The notes under the pieces were generated by a model, which was given only the letters and a program-made list of their open reading frames with translations, ran no database searches and was not told where the DNA came from. From Kamptonema formosum PCC 6407 (GTDB taxonomy: Bacteria > Cyanobacteriota > Cyanobacteriia > Cyanobacteriales > Microcoleaceae), in contig NZ_KB235903.1 of the NCBI RefSeq assembly GCF_000332155.1, positions 363,315-427,314 on the forward strand: a DNA stretch of 64,000 nt. The letters are read 5' to 3'. This document shows, piece by piece, positions 28,151-36,837 of the stretch; positions within the stretch are counted from its first letter, which is position 1; every line of letters begins with the position of its first letter. A program made the position numbers and the translations under genes.

Positions 28151-28534
28151 TCTTGATATGTTCTGTAAATAAATACGTCAGTATTTAGATATAAAAACAT
28201 TTTTTCTTTCATAGAGCAGGAGACAGGAGGCAGAAGCTAGGAGGCAGGAGGAAAATGCAATACTAGAAATGGTTTGGGGGATTGAGAATGTCAAGACCGT
28301 TGTGGCGGTTGCTATACTTATGGCATATACAAATAGATTGATGTTAATAAATTAAAAATGGAAAGAAGCGGTAATCAATAGTTACTTCAACTCTCAATAA
28401 CATTGAGAGGATAAATCTGGCGTTTTCCTGGGAAAATATTAATGTTTTAATTCAGAATTTTAGCAGAGCTAAACTTTGAAAATGAAACAGCCCTGCCCCC
28501 GTCTCCCTCTCCTGGGGAAAATTACCAATAAAAA
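28151..28534. other. Intergenic stretch without a gene
   Basis: 384 bases, AT-rich, with short direct repeats (GGAGGCAGAAGCTAGGAGGCAG at 28219-28240). No coding potential is evident. It leads into the small-RNA candidate. Confidence 0.4.
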
Positions 28535-28605
28535 GCCCTCGGTCACAAGTGACTGAGGGTAGAAAAATTATCAGGGTGCATCTACTATGTTTCACAGTAT
28601 AACAC
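28535..28605 (-). ncRNA. Candidate small RNA with terminator
   Basis: On the minus strand a TATACT -10-like box (28596-28601) is followed by about 40 bases and then an 11-bp stem (CCCTCAGTCAC/GTGACCGAGGG, one C-A mismatch on this strand, G-U on the other) with CTTTTTATT behind it. A second potential pairing, TCAGGGTG to CACCCCTGA, brackets 28571-28610. A -35 box is not convincing. It lies 200 bases upstream of serS on the opposite strand. It could also be an upstream attenuator of something on the plus strand. Confidence 0.4.
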
Positions 28606-28817
28606 CCCTGAAGGGTCTTACCCCTCACTACAACATCAAAAAGTAAGAAAAATAGATGACAATAAGTTATTTATCACTAACAAATCATTGATAAAGCTTA
28701 TATAAGCACCAGCTTTGTGCCTATCCTGCATCAAGGGGGAGCGATCGCGGGGTAAAATTAGGGGTTCGAGCTGTCCAAAAGCTGTACCCTTAAAAATCTC
28801 AACCTTAAAATCGACCT

Positions 28818-30092
28818 GTGCTAGATCTTAAACTCATCCGCGAAAACCCACAAGCTGTACAGGAAAGCCTCAACCGCCGAGGTGGGGACTATGACATCGA
28901 GCCCATTTTACAATTAGATCGACAGCAGCGGGATTTAGAAGGGAAGCGATCGCAACTCCAGGCCCGCAGCAACGAAATCGGCAAACTCGTCGGTCAAAAG
29001 ATTAAATCAGACCCCAAAGGCGCAGAAATTGAAGCCTTAAAAGCAGAAGGGAACCAAATTAAAGCTGAATTAAGCGAATTGGAACCCCAAGAAAAGGACT
29101 TGAAAGCTCAAATCGAAGCCTTATTATTGCCTCTTCCCAACTTACCCAGCGACTCCACACCCATCGGCAAAAGTGAAGAAGAAAACGTCGAAGTGCGACG
29201 CTGGGGAGACGAATATATCCCCCAAACTACTGATATTTTACCACACTTTGAAATCGGCGAAAAACTAGGAATTATTAACTTTATCCGCGCAGTTAAAGTT
29301 GCTCAACCGCGCTTTGTTACCTTAATAGGAGCAGGTGCAGCCTTAGAAAGAGCGATTATTCAATTGATGCTCGACCGCCATACAACAGCAGGTTATGTGG
29401 AAGTAATTCCCCCATTTTTAGTTAACAGCGCCTCCCTCACTGCTACAGGTCAATTACCCAAATTTGCTGAGGAAAGCTTCAAGTGCGACCAAGATGATTT
29501 ATGGCTGATTCCTACCTCAGAAGTGCCAGTTGTCAACCTTTACCGCGATGAAATTTTAGCCGCAGAACAATTACCGATTTATCACTGTTCTTATACGCCT
29601 TGTTTTCGCCGGGAAGCTGGCAGTTATGGCAAAGATACAAGGGGATTAATTCGACTGCACCAATTTAATAAAGTAGAATTGGTAAAACTCGTACATCCCA
29701 GTACATCAGCAGCAGAACATCAGAAATTAGTGCAGGATGCTGAAGGAGTTTTGCAAGCATTAAAATTACCCTATCGAGTGATAGAATTGTGTACGGGTGA
29801 CATCGGATTTAGTGCAGCTAAAACTTATGATTTAGAAGTATGGCTGCCTTCGGCTGGTAAATACCGCGAGATTTCTAGCTGTTCTAATGTCGGTGATTTT
29901 CAGGCGCGGCGGGCGAATATTCGCTTTAAAGAAGCGGGTAAGAAAGGTACTCAATTCGTTCATGCTTTGAACGGTTCTGGTTTAGCAGTTGGCCGCACGA
30001 TGGCCGCAATTTTGGAGAATTATCAGCAACCTGATGGGACTGTGAAAATACCAGAAGCGCTGCAAGTTTATATGGGACGCGAAGTATTGTAA
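28818..30092 (+). CDS. serS: Seryl-tRNA synthetase
   Basis: Class II aminoacyl-tRNA synthetase charging tRNA-Ser. A GTG start ([18 protein letters not shown]) is used. Residues 1-105 form the long antiparallel coiled-coil arm that grips the tRNA; the catalytic domain shows [13 protein letters not shown], motif 2 [20 protein letters not shown] and motif 3 [19 protein letters not shown]. Length 424 is normal. It is a stand-alone gene with palindromic repeats on its 3' side. Confidence 0.97.
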   Translation: MLDLKLIRENPQAVQESLNRRGGDYDIEPILQLDRQQRDLEGKRSQLQARSNEIGKLVGQKIKSDPKGAEIEALKAEGNQIKAELSELEPQEKDLKAQIEALLLPLPNLPSDSTPIGKSEEENVEVRRWGDEYIPQTTDILPHFEIGEKLGIINFIRAVKVAQPRFVTLIGAGAALERAIIQLMLDRHTTAGYVEVIPPFLVNSASLTATGQLPKFAEESFKCDQDDLWLIPTSEVPVVNLYRDEILAAEQLPIYHCSYTPCFRREAGSYGKDTRGLIRLHQFNKVELVKLVHPSTSAAEHQKLVQDAEGVLQALKLPYRVIELCTGDIGFSAAKTYDLEVWLPSAGKYREISSCSNVGDFQARRANIRFKEAGKKGTQFVHALNGSGLAVGRTMAAILENYQQPDGTVKIPEALQVYMGREVL

Positions 30093-30240
30093 AGCAAAAA
30101 TATCCCGCAAAAATATCCCGGCGATTGAAATCGCGCAGCAACGCGGGCACACAAACAAAGTCCGCCTACATTGTAAAAAATATCCCGGCGATTGAAATCG
30201 CGGCTACACAAACAAAGTCCGCCTACGCGGACTAATGAGG
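30093..30240. repeat. Tandem copies of a GCGATTGAAATCGC / AAAGTCCGCCTAC repeat
   Basis: Two copies of ATATCCCGGCGATTGAAATC GC plus ACACAAACAAAGTCCGCCTA C lie about 70 bases apart. Related copies are at 41688-41744 and, inverted, at 60661-60718. The element includes the palindrome GTCCGC-CTAC-GCGGAC. Confidence 0.75.
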
Positions 30241-30244
30241 TTTA

Positions 30245-30697
30245 CTAAATTCTGAATACTGGATAATTAGGATGTTCAGGATTGGGGACTAAACGCTGAT
30301 TCTTGCAGTCTACTAATAAATCTAACGTCTCCAATGCTGTCTGACCAATCAGCACAGTATTGCCTAATACGAGAGTAGCTTCTGTGGTTTCGCGACCTTC
30401 TATTTCGAGGATTACAGGTTCCGTCAATCCTACTGATTCTTCTCTACCATCAGCATATTGAGCTATTTCATGAGTCCGAATTCTTAAACCCAGAAATTCT
30501 ACTATCTCCGCAGGTATGGCAGTCCGTACTGCACCTGTATCTATGAGTGCTTCTGCTTCATAGACACGCAACAAATTGGGATTAAGCAGTCCTCGATGGA
30601 CTAAAGCTTCATCAATTGCATTAGTTAATTTAACTTTGACTCGAACTGCACCCATATTTTGATTGTTATTCCTGGTCGAATTGCTGAGATTTACCAT
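30245..30697 (-). CDS. Retropepsin-like (clan AA) aspartic protease
   Basis: 150 residues; the start at 30697 is chosen because AGGAGG lies five bases before it (30705-30711), although a second Met at residue 15 (MGAVRVKVKL) is where family similarity begins. The active-site block is YEAEALIDTGAVRTAIPAEI, with the DTGA motif, followed by the flap region and the hydrophobic block LVLGNTVLIGQTALETLDLL. Bacterial relatives probably act as dimers; substrates are unknown. It ends NPEHPNYPVFRI. Two other loci of this clan exist in the window. Confidence 0.88.
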   Translation of the reverse strand: MVNLSNSTRNNNQNMGAVRVKVKLTNAIDEALVHRGLLNPNLLRVYEAEALIDTGAVRTAIPAEIVEFLGLRIRTHEIAQYADGREESVGLTEPVILEIEGRETTEATLVLGNTVLIGQTALETLDLLVDCKNQRLVPNPEHPNYPVFRI

Positions 30698-30872
30698 AGT
30701 TTTTCCCTCCTATCTTTTTATATTACATATTTTTGTATATGTACTATCGGCTTCAGAGTACCTATTCAATAGGTAATATCCCTCTGTTAATTGATTCTGG
30801 CTGCAAATTGCCGATCGCTCCCCACAGATATTAAAATAAGAACAGTTCAGCAAAGTTTCACAGTAATCATTC

Positions 30873-32234
30873 ATGTCAGTATTGGCCGCGATCGCAGTTC
30901 TAGCTCTCCTCATCGTCGTACACGAGCTCGGCCACTTCCTGGCCGCGAGATTTCAGAACATCCACGTCAACCGCTTCTCCATCGGCTTTGGCCCCGTGCT
31001 CTGGAAATACCAAGGGCCAGAGACCGAATATGCTCTCAGAGGCATCCCTTTGGGCGGTTACGTGGGTTTCCCTGACGAAGACCCCGAAAGTAACATTCCC
31101 CTAGATGACCCCAATTTACTCCGAAATCGCCCCGTACTCGATCGCGCGATCGTTATCAGTGCCGGCGTGATCGCTAACCTGATCTTTGCCTACTTCCTGT
31201 TAGTGACACAATTTGCCACCGTAGGTATACAGGAATTGCAGCCGGGAGTTGCCATTTCCCAAGTCAGTTCCCAATTGAGCCTCGCTTCACAGGCAGGCAT
31301 TAAGTCGGGAGACATTGTTTTAGCAGTCAATGAGGAGCAATTAGCGACTGACGTGCCCGCTGTCCAGTCCTTAAAAGACATCATTCAAAGCCATCCCAAC
31401 CAAAGTATTAAATTTTTAATTCAGCGAGGGAATGAAAAACTGGCGATCGCACTTAAACCAGAAGCCGGCCCCGACGCTAAGGGTCGCATCGGCGTTCAAC
31501 TAGCTCCCAACGGCGACAAACCGGGAGTTGCGATCGAACCTTTGCCAGAATTGAGTTTAGCAGCATCCGCAGGTATCAAACCCGGAGATGTTATCCTCGC
31601 AGTAAACGGTCAGGAATTGGGAACTAAAACGTCACCCATAAAAGCTTTAATGGCAGTCGTTCAAAGCCATCCCAATGAAAGCATTAAAATGCTAATTCAG
31701 CGCGATGGTGAAAAATTGGATATTCAGGTAAAACCCCAACCAGACCAAAGCCAAGAACTGATTGCTCTCAAATTAGATGCCAATATTGTCAGGCGCAGAG
31801 CTAGCAATATTATCGAAGCATTGAACACTGGAGCCACTGAATTTCAGCGAATTGTCACTCTGACAGTTCAAGGTTTCATCAAACTAATTAGCAATTTCAG
31901 CCAAACTGCTGACCAACTTTCCGGGCCAGTCGCTATTGTTGCTATCGGTGCAGATATCGCGCGATCGGATGCAGGAAATCTGTTTCAGTTCGCCGCCCTA
32001 ATTAGCATCAACCTTGCTATTATCAACATCTTGCCTTTACCCGCCCTCGATGGCGGTCAGCTAGCCTTTTTATTAATAGAAGGACTACGCGGGAAACCCT
32101 TACCTGCAAAAATTCAAGATGGCGTTATGCAGACAGGTTTAATCCTGTTGCTAGGTTTGGGAATTTTCTTGATTCTTCGCGATACAGCTAACTTGGCTGG
32201 CGTAGAATGGATGAAGAAACTTCTACAACAATAA
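30873..32234 (+). CDS. rseP: RIP zinc metalloprotease RseP (site-2 protease) with two PDZ domains
   Basis: Intramembrane protease that cuts membrane-anchored substrates such as anti-sigma factors. The zinc motif HELGH lies in the first membrane helix (residues 17-21), a beta-hairpin RFSIGFGPVLWK follows, and the third ligand is in LPALDGGQLAFLLIEG near residue 390. Between them are two PDZ-like units (about 118-210 and 212-295), both of the form xxASxAGIKxGDxxLAVNxxxL and HPNxSIKxLIQR. Cyanobacterial members I know of have one PDZ and about 360 residues, so 453 reflects a tandem PDZ duplication. Confidence 0.93.
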   Translation: MSVLAAIAVLALLIVVHELGHFLAARFQNIHVNRFSIGFGPVLWKYQGPETEYALRGIPLGGYVGFPDEDPESNIPLDDPNLLRNRPVLDRAIVISAGVIANLIFAYFLLVTQFATVGIQELQPGVAISQVSSQLSLASQAGIKSGDIVLAVNEEQLATDVPAVQSLKDIIQSHPNQSIKFLIQRGNEKLAIALKPEAGPDAKGRIGVQLAPNGDKPGVAIEPLPELSLAASAGIKPGDVILAVNGQELGTKTSPIKALMAVVQSHPNESIKMLIQRDGEKLDIQVKPQPDQSQELIALKLDANIVRRRASNIIEALNTGATEFQRIVTLTVQGFIKLISNFSQTADQLSGPVAIVAIGADIARSDAGNLFQFAALISINLAIINILPLPALDGGQLAFLLIEGLRGKPLPAKIQDGVMQTGLILLLGLGIFLILRDTANLAGVEWMKKLLQQ

Positions 32235-32235
32235 T

Positions 32236-32290
32236 TAGTTAACTGTTAACGGTTAACTGTTAACCGTTAACAGTTAACCATTAACAATTA
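32236..32290. repeat. GTTAAC short tandem repeat
   Basis: TTAGTTAACTGTTAACGGTT AACTGTTAAC and onward, alternating direct and inverted 7-base units, fills the gap between rseP and nth. A similar run lies at 38297-38340. Confidence 0.85.
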
Positions 32291-32293
32291 GCA

Positions 32294-32953
32294 ATGAGCA
32301 AAAAATTGAGTCTGCGGCAGCGATCGCTCGAAATTCTGATCCGACTTAAACGCCTTTATCCCGATGCTCCCTGCACCCTCAACTATGAAACCCCAGTGCA
32401 GTTGCTTGTGGCTACAATACTCTCAGCTCAGTGTACTGACGAGCGAGTAAATAAAGTCACGCCAGCCTTATTTCAACGCTTCCCCGATACTGCGGCGATG
32501 GCGATCGCAGACATAGAAGAACTAGAAAACCTCGTGCGTTCCACCGGCTTCTACCGCAACAAAGCCAAAAACATCAAAGCCGCCTGTCATCTAATCGTAG
32601 AGAAATTCAACGGGGAAGTCCCAAAACGGATGGAATTACTGTTAGAATTACCCGGAGTTGCCCGCAAAACAGCTAACGTTGTTCTCGCCCACGCTTACGG
32701 CATTAATATGGGCGTAACAGTCGATACTCACGTCAAACGCCTCAGCAACCGCTTAGGTTTAACAGAACACGCAGACCCAATTCGGATTGAGCGAGATTTG
32801 ATGAAACTACTACCTCAACCAGATTGGGAAAACTGGTCAATTCGCCTAGTTTATCATGGTAGAGCCATTTGCAATGCTAGAAATCCAGCTTGTGGGGTGT
32901 GCGAACTTGCAGATTTGTGTCCCTCTGCTACAGTTACAGGACTTGCAGAATAA
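32294..32953 (+). CDS. nth: Endonuclease III (DNA glycosylase/AP lyase)
   Basis: Base-excision repair enzyme for oxidised pyrimidines. The helix-hairpin-helix is LLELPGVARKTANVVLAHAY, with the catalytic Lys in GVARKTA and the catalytic Asp in VTVDTHVKRL. The C-terminal iron-sulfur cluster loop has the canonical spacing C-x6-C-x2-C-x5-C (CNARNPACGVCELADLC). Length 219 is typical. The ATG lies inside a CAATTAGCAATG repeat with no clear ribosome site. The window thus has one intact base-excision glycosylase while mutM is broken. Confidence 0.96.
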   Translation: MSKKLSLRQRSLEILIRLKRLYPDAPCTLNYETPVQLLVATILSAQCTDERVNKVTPALFQRFPDTAAMAIADIEELENLVRSTGFYRNKAKNIKAACHLIVEKFNGEVPKRMELLLELPGVARKTANVVLAHAYGINMGVTVDTHVKRLSNRLGLTEHADPIRIERDLMKLLPQPDWENWSIRLVYHGRAICNARNPACGVCELADLCPSATVTGLAE

Positions 32954-33260
32954 CGAATTTATTGCCATTCAGGGGCGTAAATAAACAACTAAATCCACGT
33001 AATTAAACATAAGATAAGGATGGCTAAAAAGCTGACTGTATAAACATTCTTCCTTCTCTCCTAGATAACTAAATTTTTCTTCCTTCTACTTATCATCTAG
33101 CGATGTGAAGCAAAAGTTGCTACAATTTACAGCAACCGCCAAGGTGGTTAGGACATTCTAGTTTCCTCAAACCCTTAATTCTATTCTCTTTTTCCCTAGT
33201 CCTGAGCATCCTAGCCCCTAGCCCCTAGCTATACATCCAAAGTCGGTAATGTTGTAATGA
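32954..33260. other. Intergenic region with composite repeat
   Basis: 307 bases; the first half shows nothing recognisable, the second half is the inverted composite repeat described separately. Confidence 0.4.
33130..33232 (-). repeat. Composite heptamer-headed dispersed repeat, copy 2 (inverted)
   Basis: Read on the minus strand: TAGCTAGGGGCTAGGGGCTA, AGAGAATAGAATTAAGGGTT T, then AGAATGTCCTAACCACCTTG GCGGTTGCT. It has the same block order as the copy near 35640, to which it is the closest match. Confidence 0.8.
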
Positions 33261-34952
33261 ATGCCGCGCCCTGAAATTCCTTGCCTGAGTATTGCGATCG
33301 CACGCCTGAAAACCCCTGCGGAAAACCATTTTGCCGCTTGGGTTCTACAATCCCCTTATCCCGGCGGATACGTCCACCACGACTGCATTTGGCCAGAAAC
33401 TCTGTCTCAGGCGTGGCAAGCTTGGCAGGAGATGTTTTCGCCCCACAGTTTGCCCCAGATCGCCCCCGTGCCGGCACCCCAGCTAGCATTAGCGCTGACT
33501 TCTAGTAGCGATGTCTCCAATGGCAGCAAAACCCTCAGCTATAGCAGCCGCCTGATGCAGCAATTGGGGATGAGTCTGTGGCAATGGCTGATCGCCGGGC
33601 CAATTCAAGGTAGCCTCCACGAAAGTAAAGGGATTGCGATCGGGCAAAATCTACCCCTGCGAGTGCGCCTTGACCTTCGGGAACCCGATCTCATTGCTTT
33701 ACCTTGGGAAATTATGCAGCCACAGGCGGGTCAACCGGCGATTTCTCTGGGTCAGCAATTGCTATTTAGTCGCACGACTAGCGATGTGGAACCTTTGCCG
33801 GTGCTACGTTTGGGCCAATCTTTAAATATTTTGTTGGTTTTGGGAACAGGAGGAGGAAATTCGCCGCTAACGAGTTTGGAATTGGAAGCAGAGGCGGCGG
33901 CGTTAGCGAATGTTTTGGAGATTTCTAGTAAAACTGAGGCGAATGGCAATTATCCAGAGGCGATCGCGCCTACTTGTGTGGAAACTCTGATCCAACCGAC
34001 GGCGGCGGAATTGATCGATCGCTTAGAAGCGGGGACGACACTGGGACAGGGGCCTTACAATATTTTATTTTACGCGGGTCACGGGATGCCAGGCCCAGAT
34101 GGAGGGTTACTATTTTTAGGGCCCGATACTACCCTCAATGGTACGGAATTAGCTCAAGTTTTGGTGCGCTGTCGGGTAAATTTGGCGGTGTTTAATGCTT
34201 GTTGGGGGGCGCAACCCGCTATGGAAGTGTTGACAAATTCCAGTCACCAAGCGTTATCCCGTAGCAGTTTGGCGGAGGTGTTGATCCATCACGGCGTACC
34301 GGCGGTATTGGGGATGCGGGATGCGATCGCAGACAGAGAAGCCCTCAGTTTTATCCAAGCTTTTGCCCAAGCAATGGCCGCGCGAATGCCCGTAGATCAA
34401 GCGGTTGCAGTTGCTAGACAGCAACTTTTGACGCTTTACAAATTCAATCAACCGGCTTGGACATTACCTGTATTGTATATGCACCCAGAGTTTGATGGGC
34501 AACTGCTGACCTCTATTTTAGAAATTAGAACTGAATTACCCGCAAATTCACCAACTTGGATGGGGCGATCGCTACCGATTGCTTATTTGCGATCGCCCAC
34601 AGAAACTACCCGCATTTGGCCAATTGGGGCCGGAATCGTGCGAGTTGGGCGCGGGGAAGAAAACGACGTAGCCATTCCCGAATCCTGGGTTTCCCAAAAA
34701 CACGCTGAGATTTTTTGCCGCAACAGCGTTAACACCGGCAAGACTGAACAGACATACTTTCTCCGAGATTTCTCCCGCTACGGTACGCTGATTTTGGGCC
34801 CCGATGGCTGGCAGAGAGTTCATCACCAAGAAGTTGCTTTACAGTCAGGAATACAGATAAAATTTGGCAGTTCTCAAGGTCAGAGTCTAGAATTTATCAT
34901 CGAATTCACAAAAACTTCTCCTCATACTGGAGTTGATTGCGGAACCAGCTAA
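33261..34952 (+). CDS. CHAT-domain (caspase-like) protein with C-terminal FHA domain
   Basis: 563 residues. The CHAT peptidase region (about 180-415) has the catalytic His in ILFYAGHGMPG and Cys in LAVFNACWGAQPA, with the closing LIHHGVPAVLGMRDAI block. The C-terminal FHA domain (about 455-540) shows VRVGRGEENDVAIP, SWVSQKHAEIF and a GTLI loop, so it should bind a phospho-threonine protein. No signal or membrane segment is seen. A Ser/Thr kinase is encoded at 47045 but nothing ties them directly. The next gene is 114 bases downstream on the same strand. Confidence 0.88.
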   Translation: MPRPEIPCLSIAIARLKTPAENHFAAWVLQSPYPGGYVHHDCIWPETLSQAWQAWQEMFSPHSLPQIAPVPAPQLALALTSSSDVSNGSKTLSYSSRLMQQLGMSLWQWLIAGPIQGSLHESKGIAIGQNLPLRVRLDLREPDLIALPWEIMQPQAGQPAISLGQQLLFSRTTSDVEPLPVLRLGQSLNILLVLGTGGGNSPLTSLELEAEAAALANVLEISSKTEANGNYPEAIAPTCVETLIQPTAAELIDRLEAGTTLGQGPYNILFYAGHGMPGPDGGLLFLGPDTTLNGTELAQVLVRCRVNLAVFNACWGAQPAMEVLTNSSHQALSRSSLAEVLIHHGVPAVLGMRDAIADREALSFIQAFAQAMAARMPVDQAVAVARQQLLTLYKFNQPAWTLPVLYMHPEFDGQLLTSILEIRTELPANSPTWMGRSLPIAYLRSPTETTRIWPIGAGIVRVGRGEENDVAIPESWVSQKHAEIFCRNSVNTGKTEQTYFLRDFSRYGTLILGPDGWQRVHHQEVALQSGIQIKFGSSQGQSLEFIIEFTKTSPHTGVDCGTS

Positions 34953-35066
34953 AGTGGTGCTGTAGTTAAGCAGGTAATAGGTGATTAGACCGGATAAATT
35001 AGCACTCCATGCTCTACAATTACCAGTTACCTCTTTTTCATATCCCCTAACCGATTTTGGAATTGC

Positions 35067-35639
35067 ATGATGGCAGAGCAAACTACTAACTCTCAATATT
35101 TTCAAGAGTCGCAAACTCAGGCTGAGTTAGAATTATTAGAAGTAATTGTCCAGACTGATATTCCTTACCCTTGGAACCCAGCCCAGTCTGATGCTGAAGC
35201 TTATTTTACAGATTTAGAAAAGGAATTTTCAGTTTCAGATTTGCTTTCCGATGCCGACTTAACCGAGAATTCTCAAATATTATTTGCCCAATTAGATCGA
35301 ATTTGGTCAGCAAGAGAACTGCAAAAGTCTTTGTTTGATAAATTTGCTCTAGTACCTAAAGATTTACTCAATAGAATTGCTGAAAGCGTTCAAAAGGTAA
35401 TAGTTAACTATCAATCTTTGGCTGAGCAAATGGTTCAGTGTACCTTAGAGATTTTACCTCAGTGGCCAGAGGAAGATTTACAGGTGTTAGCCCGCCCTTT
35501 GGCCTATGCAATGCGAAATGCTGAACAGGAGTCTGATCTTCCTCTGCTGAAGTCTTGGGAAGAGTTATCCGAGATTGAACAAGCTAGGATGAGTTTAGCT
35601 ATTGCCCGTTATGCTATCTCAATTAGCAGTGATTCTTGA
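35067..35639 (+). CDS. Conserved-looking cytosolic protein of unknown function
   Basis: 190 residues, acidic and almost wholly helical, with no signal or membrane segments. Features seen are a Gln/Glu-rich N-terminus, YPWNPAQSDAEAYFTDLE, and a C-terminal LPQWPEEDLQVLARPLAYAM followed by EQARMSLAIARYAI. I do not recognise it. It is co-oriented 114 bases after the CHAT-FHA gene and may be its partner, but this is inference from position only. Its stop is followed closely by a heptamer-headed repeat. Confidence 0.65.
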   Translation: MMAEQTTNSQYFQESQTQAELELLEVIVQTDIPYPWNPAQSDAEAYFTDLEKEFSVSDLLSDADLTENSQILFAQLDRIWSARELQKSLFDKFALVPKDLLNRIAESVQKVIVNYQSLAEQMVQCTLEILPQWPEEDLQVLARPLAYAMRNAEQESDLPLLKSWEELSEIEQARMSLAIARYAISISSDS

Positions 35640-35730
35640 TGGTATAGCTAGGGACTAGGGGCTAGGGAAGAAGGGATAGAATTAAGGGTGGAATAAAACT
35701 AGAATGTCTTAACCACCTTGGCGGTTGCTA
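35640..35730 (+). repeat. Composite heptamer-headed dispersed repeat, copy 3
   Basis: AGCTAGGGACTAGGGGCTAG GG, AAGAAGGGATAGAATTAAGG G, then AGAATGTCTTAACCACCTTG GCGGTTGCT. It begins four bases after a stop codon and abuts the MITE-like element at 35731. Confidence 0.8.
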
Positions 35731-35842
35731 AGTAGGTGGACATAAATAAACGCTATAAAATGCACAGGTGGGCGCTCGCCGAAACCATCTTCTTCTATGA
35801 GTTACAGGTTTTTTGCGGCGAGCGCCCACCCTACGTTTAATT
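35731..35842 (-). repeat. MITE-like palindromic element, copy B (inverted relative to copy A)
   Basis: The core at 35764-35834 is the reverse complement of 26851-26922, with the loop matching almost base for base; a flank with GTGGACATAAATAAACGCTA is also shared. The two copies lie 9 kb apart. Confidence 0.85.
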
Positions 35843-35858
35843 ATGTCTGACTACTTAT

Positions 35859-35906
35859 AATAGGTAAGGGATAAATCGCAACTTAGCTAATTATCCCTTA
35901 CCTATT
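35859..35906 (-). terminator. Terminator hairpin of the Uma2-like gene
   Basis: A perfect 16-bp stem, AATAGGTAAGGGATAA with its complement, and a 16-base loop start six bases past the stop of the minus-strand gene. The following sequence is TTATAAG, a weak U tract. Confidence 0.6.
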
Positions 35907-35911
35907 TTACC

Positions 35912-36748
35912 TTAAACTAAACTGTCAGGATCGACACCCAGAGAACGCAGTTGTTGAGCTAATATTTCTGCTCTATTACGCTCTATTTCTGCTTGTTGTT
36001 GGGCCGCCTCTGCTTGTTGTTGGGCCGCCTCTGCTTGCTGTTGGGCCGCCTCTGCTTGTTGTTGAGCCGCTTGCAACTGTTCTTTGGTTAACAAATCTTT
36101 CTCCATTGACCAAAGTAACATATTTCCTTCACCATCCCACCAGCGAAGCCAAAAGGCGTTAAGATCGAATCTTGTTCCTTGCCAAACTCCCAGAAATAAT
36201 CCCAAATCAGCAAACCAATAACGATTTTCCTCATTAGGATTTTGCTGTTCGTAGATTCCTGAAGTTAAATGATAAACTTCTAAATCTCCTGTTTCTGGAT
36301 CGAAAATTACATAAACTGGGACTTCTAAAATTCGTTCGTAGAACCACCACTTACCATAGGGATAAGTGCGTTTTACCGAATATTCACCCCCATCAGTATG
36401 TGATAGAAATTCCATCACAATTGCGACCTTTTGTCCCTCAGCATTAGGTGTATAACTTCTGCGAATTTTTCCAGAAGTTAGGGGTGGAACATTGGGAACG
36501 TAAACCCAATCAGGGGCCTTTACTACGGTTTTACCATTGACAGTAGCACAAATGCCGAAGTTAGTAGCAATCAACATTGACTCAGTAATAAGTCCTGCTA
36601 CTCCTAAGCTTTCTTTTAATGCAATTGCTAATTCTGGCTGAATAATGTTGTCCACAGGATCGTCTGGTAAGGGAAAATCTGGGGGTAATTTTTCCCAAGT
36701 AATAATGTACTCGGTTTTTGATGCTGGTTTCGTTGGTGTGACAGTCAT
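35912..36748 (-). CDS. Uma2-family (DUF820) putative PD-(D/E)XK nuclease-like protein
   Basis: 278 residues. The Uma2 core (about 45-190) shows VKAPDWVYVPN, VAIVMEFLSHTDGG and VPVYVIFDPETGDLEVY, with Asp, Glu and other acidic residues placed as in the PD-(D/E)XK-like fold. These families are greatly expanded in filamentous cyanobacteria and their job is unknown. The C-terminal 55 residues contain four QQAEAAQ heptads forming a short coiled coil, encoded by a 21-bp tandem repeat at about 36000-36065. A hairpin follows the stop. Confidence 0.85.
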   Translation of the reverse strand: MTVTPTKPASKTEYIITWEKLPPDFPLPDDPVDNIIQPELAIALKESLGVAGLITESMLIATNFGICATVNGKTVVKAPDWVYVPNVPPLTSGKIRRSYTPNAEGQKVAIVMEFLSHTDGGEYSVKRTYPYGKWWFYERILEVPVYVIFDPETGDLEVYHLTSGIYEQQNPNEENRYWFADLGLFLGVWQGTRFDLNAFWLRWWDGEGNMLLWSMEKDLLTKEQLQAAQQQAEAAQQQAEAAQQQAEAAQQQAEIERNRAEILAQQLRSLGVDPDSLV

Positions 36749-36837
36749 GGTTTATTCCTCGTTATTTTTTCATTGGTTATTTTTCATTTGTTTAATTAAG
36801 TGGATTTACTTATTATCCCATTCTCCCTTATTTTCTC

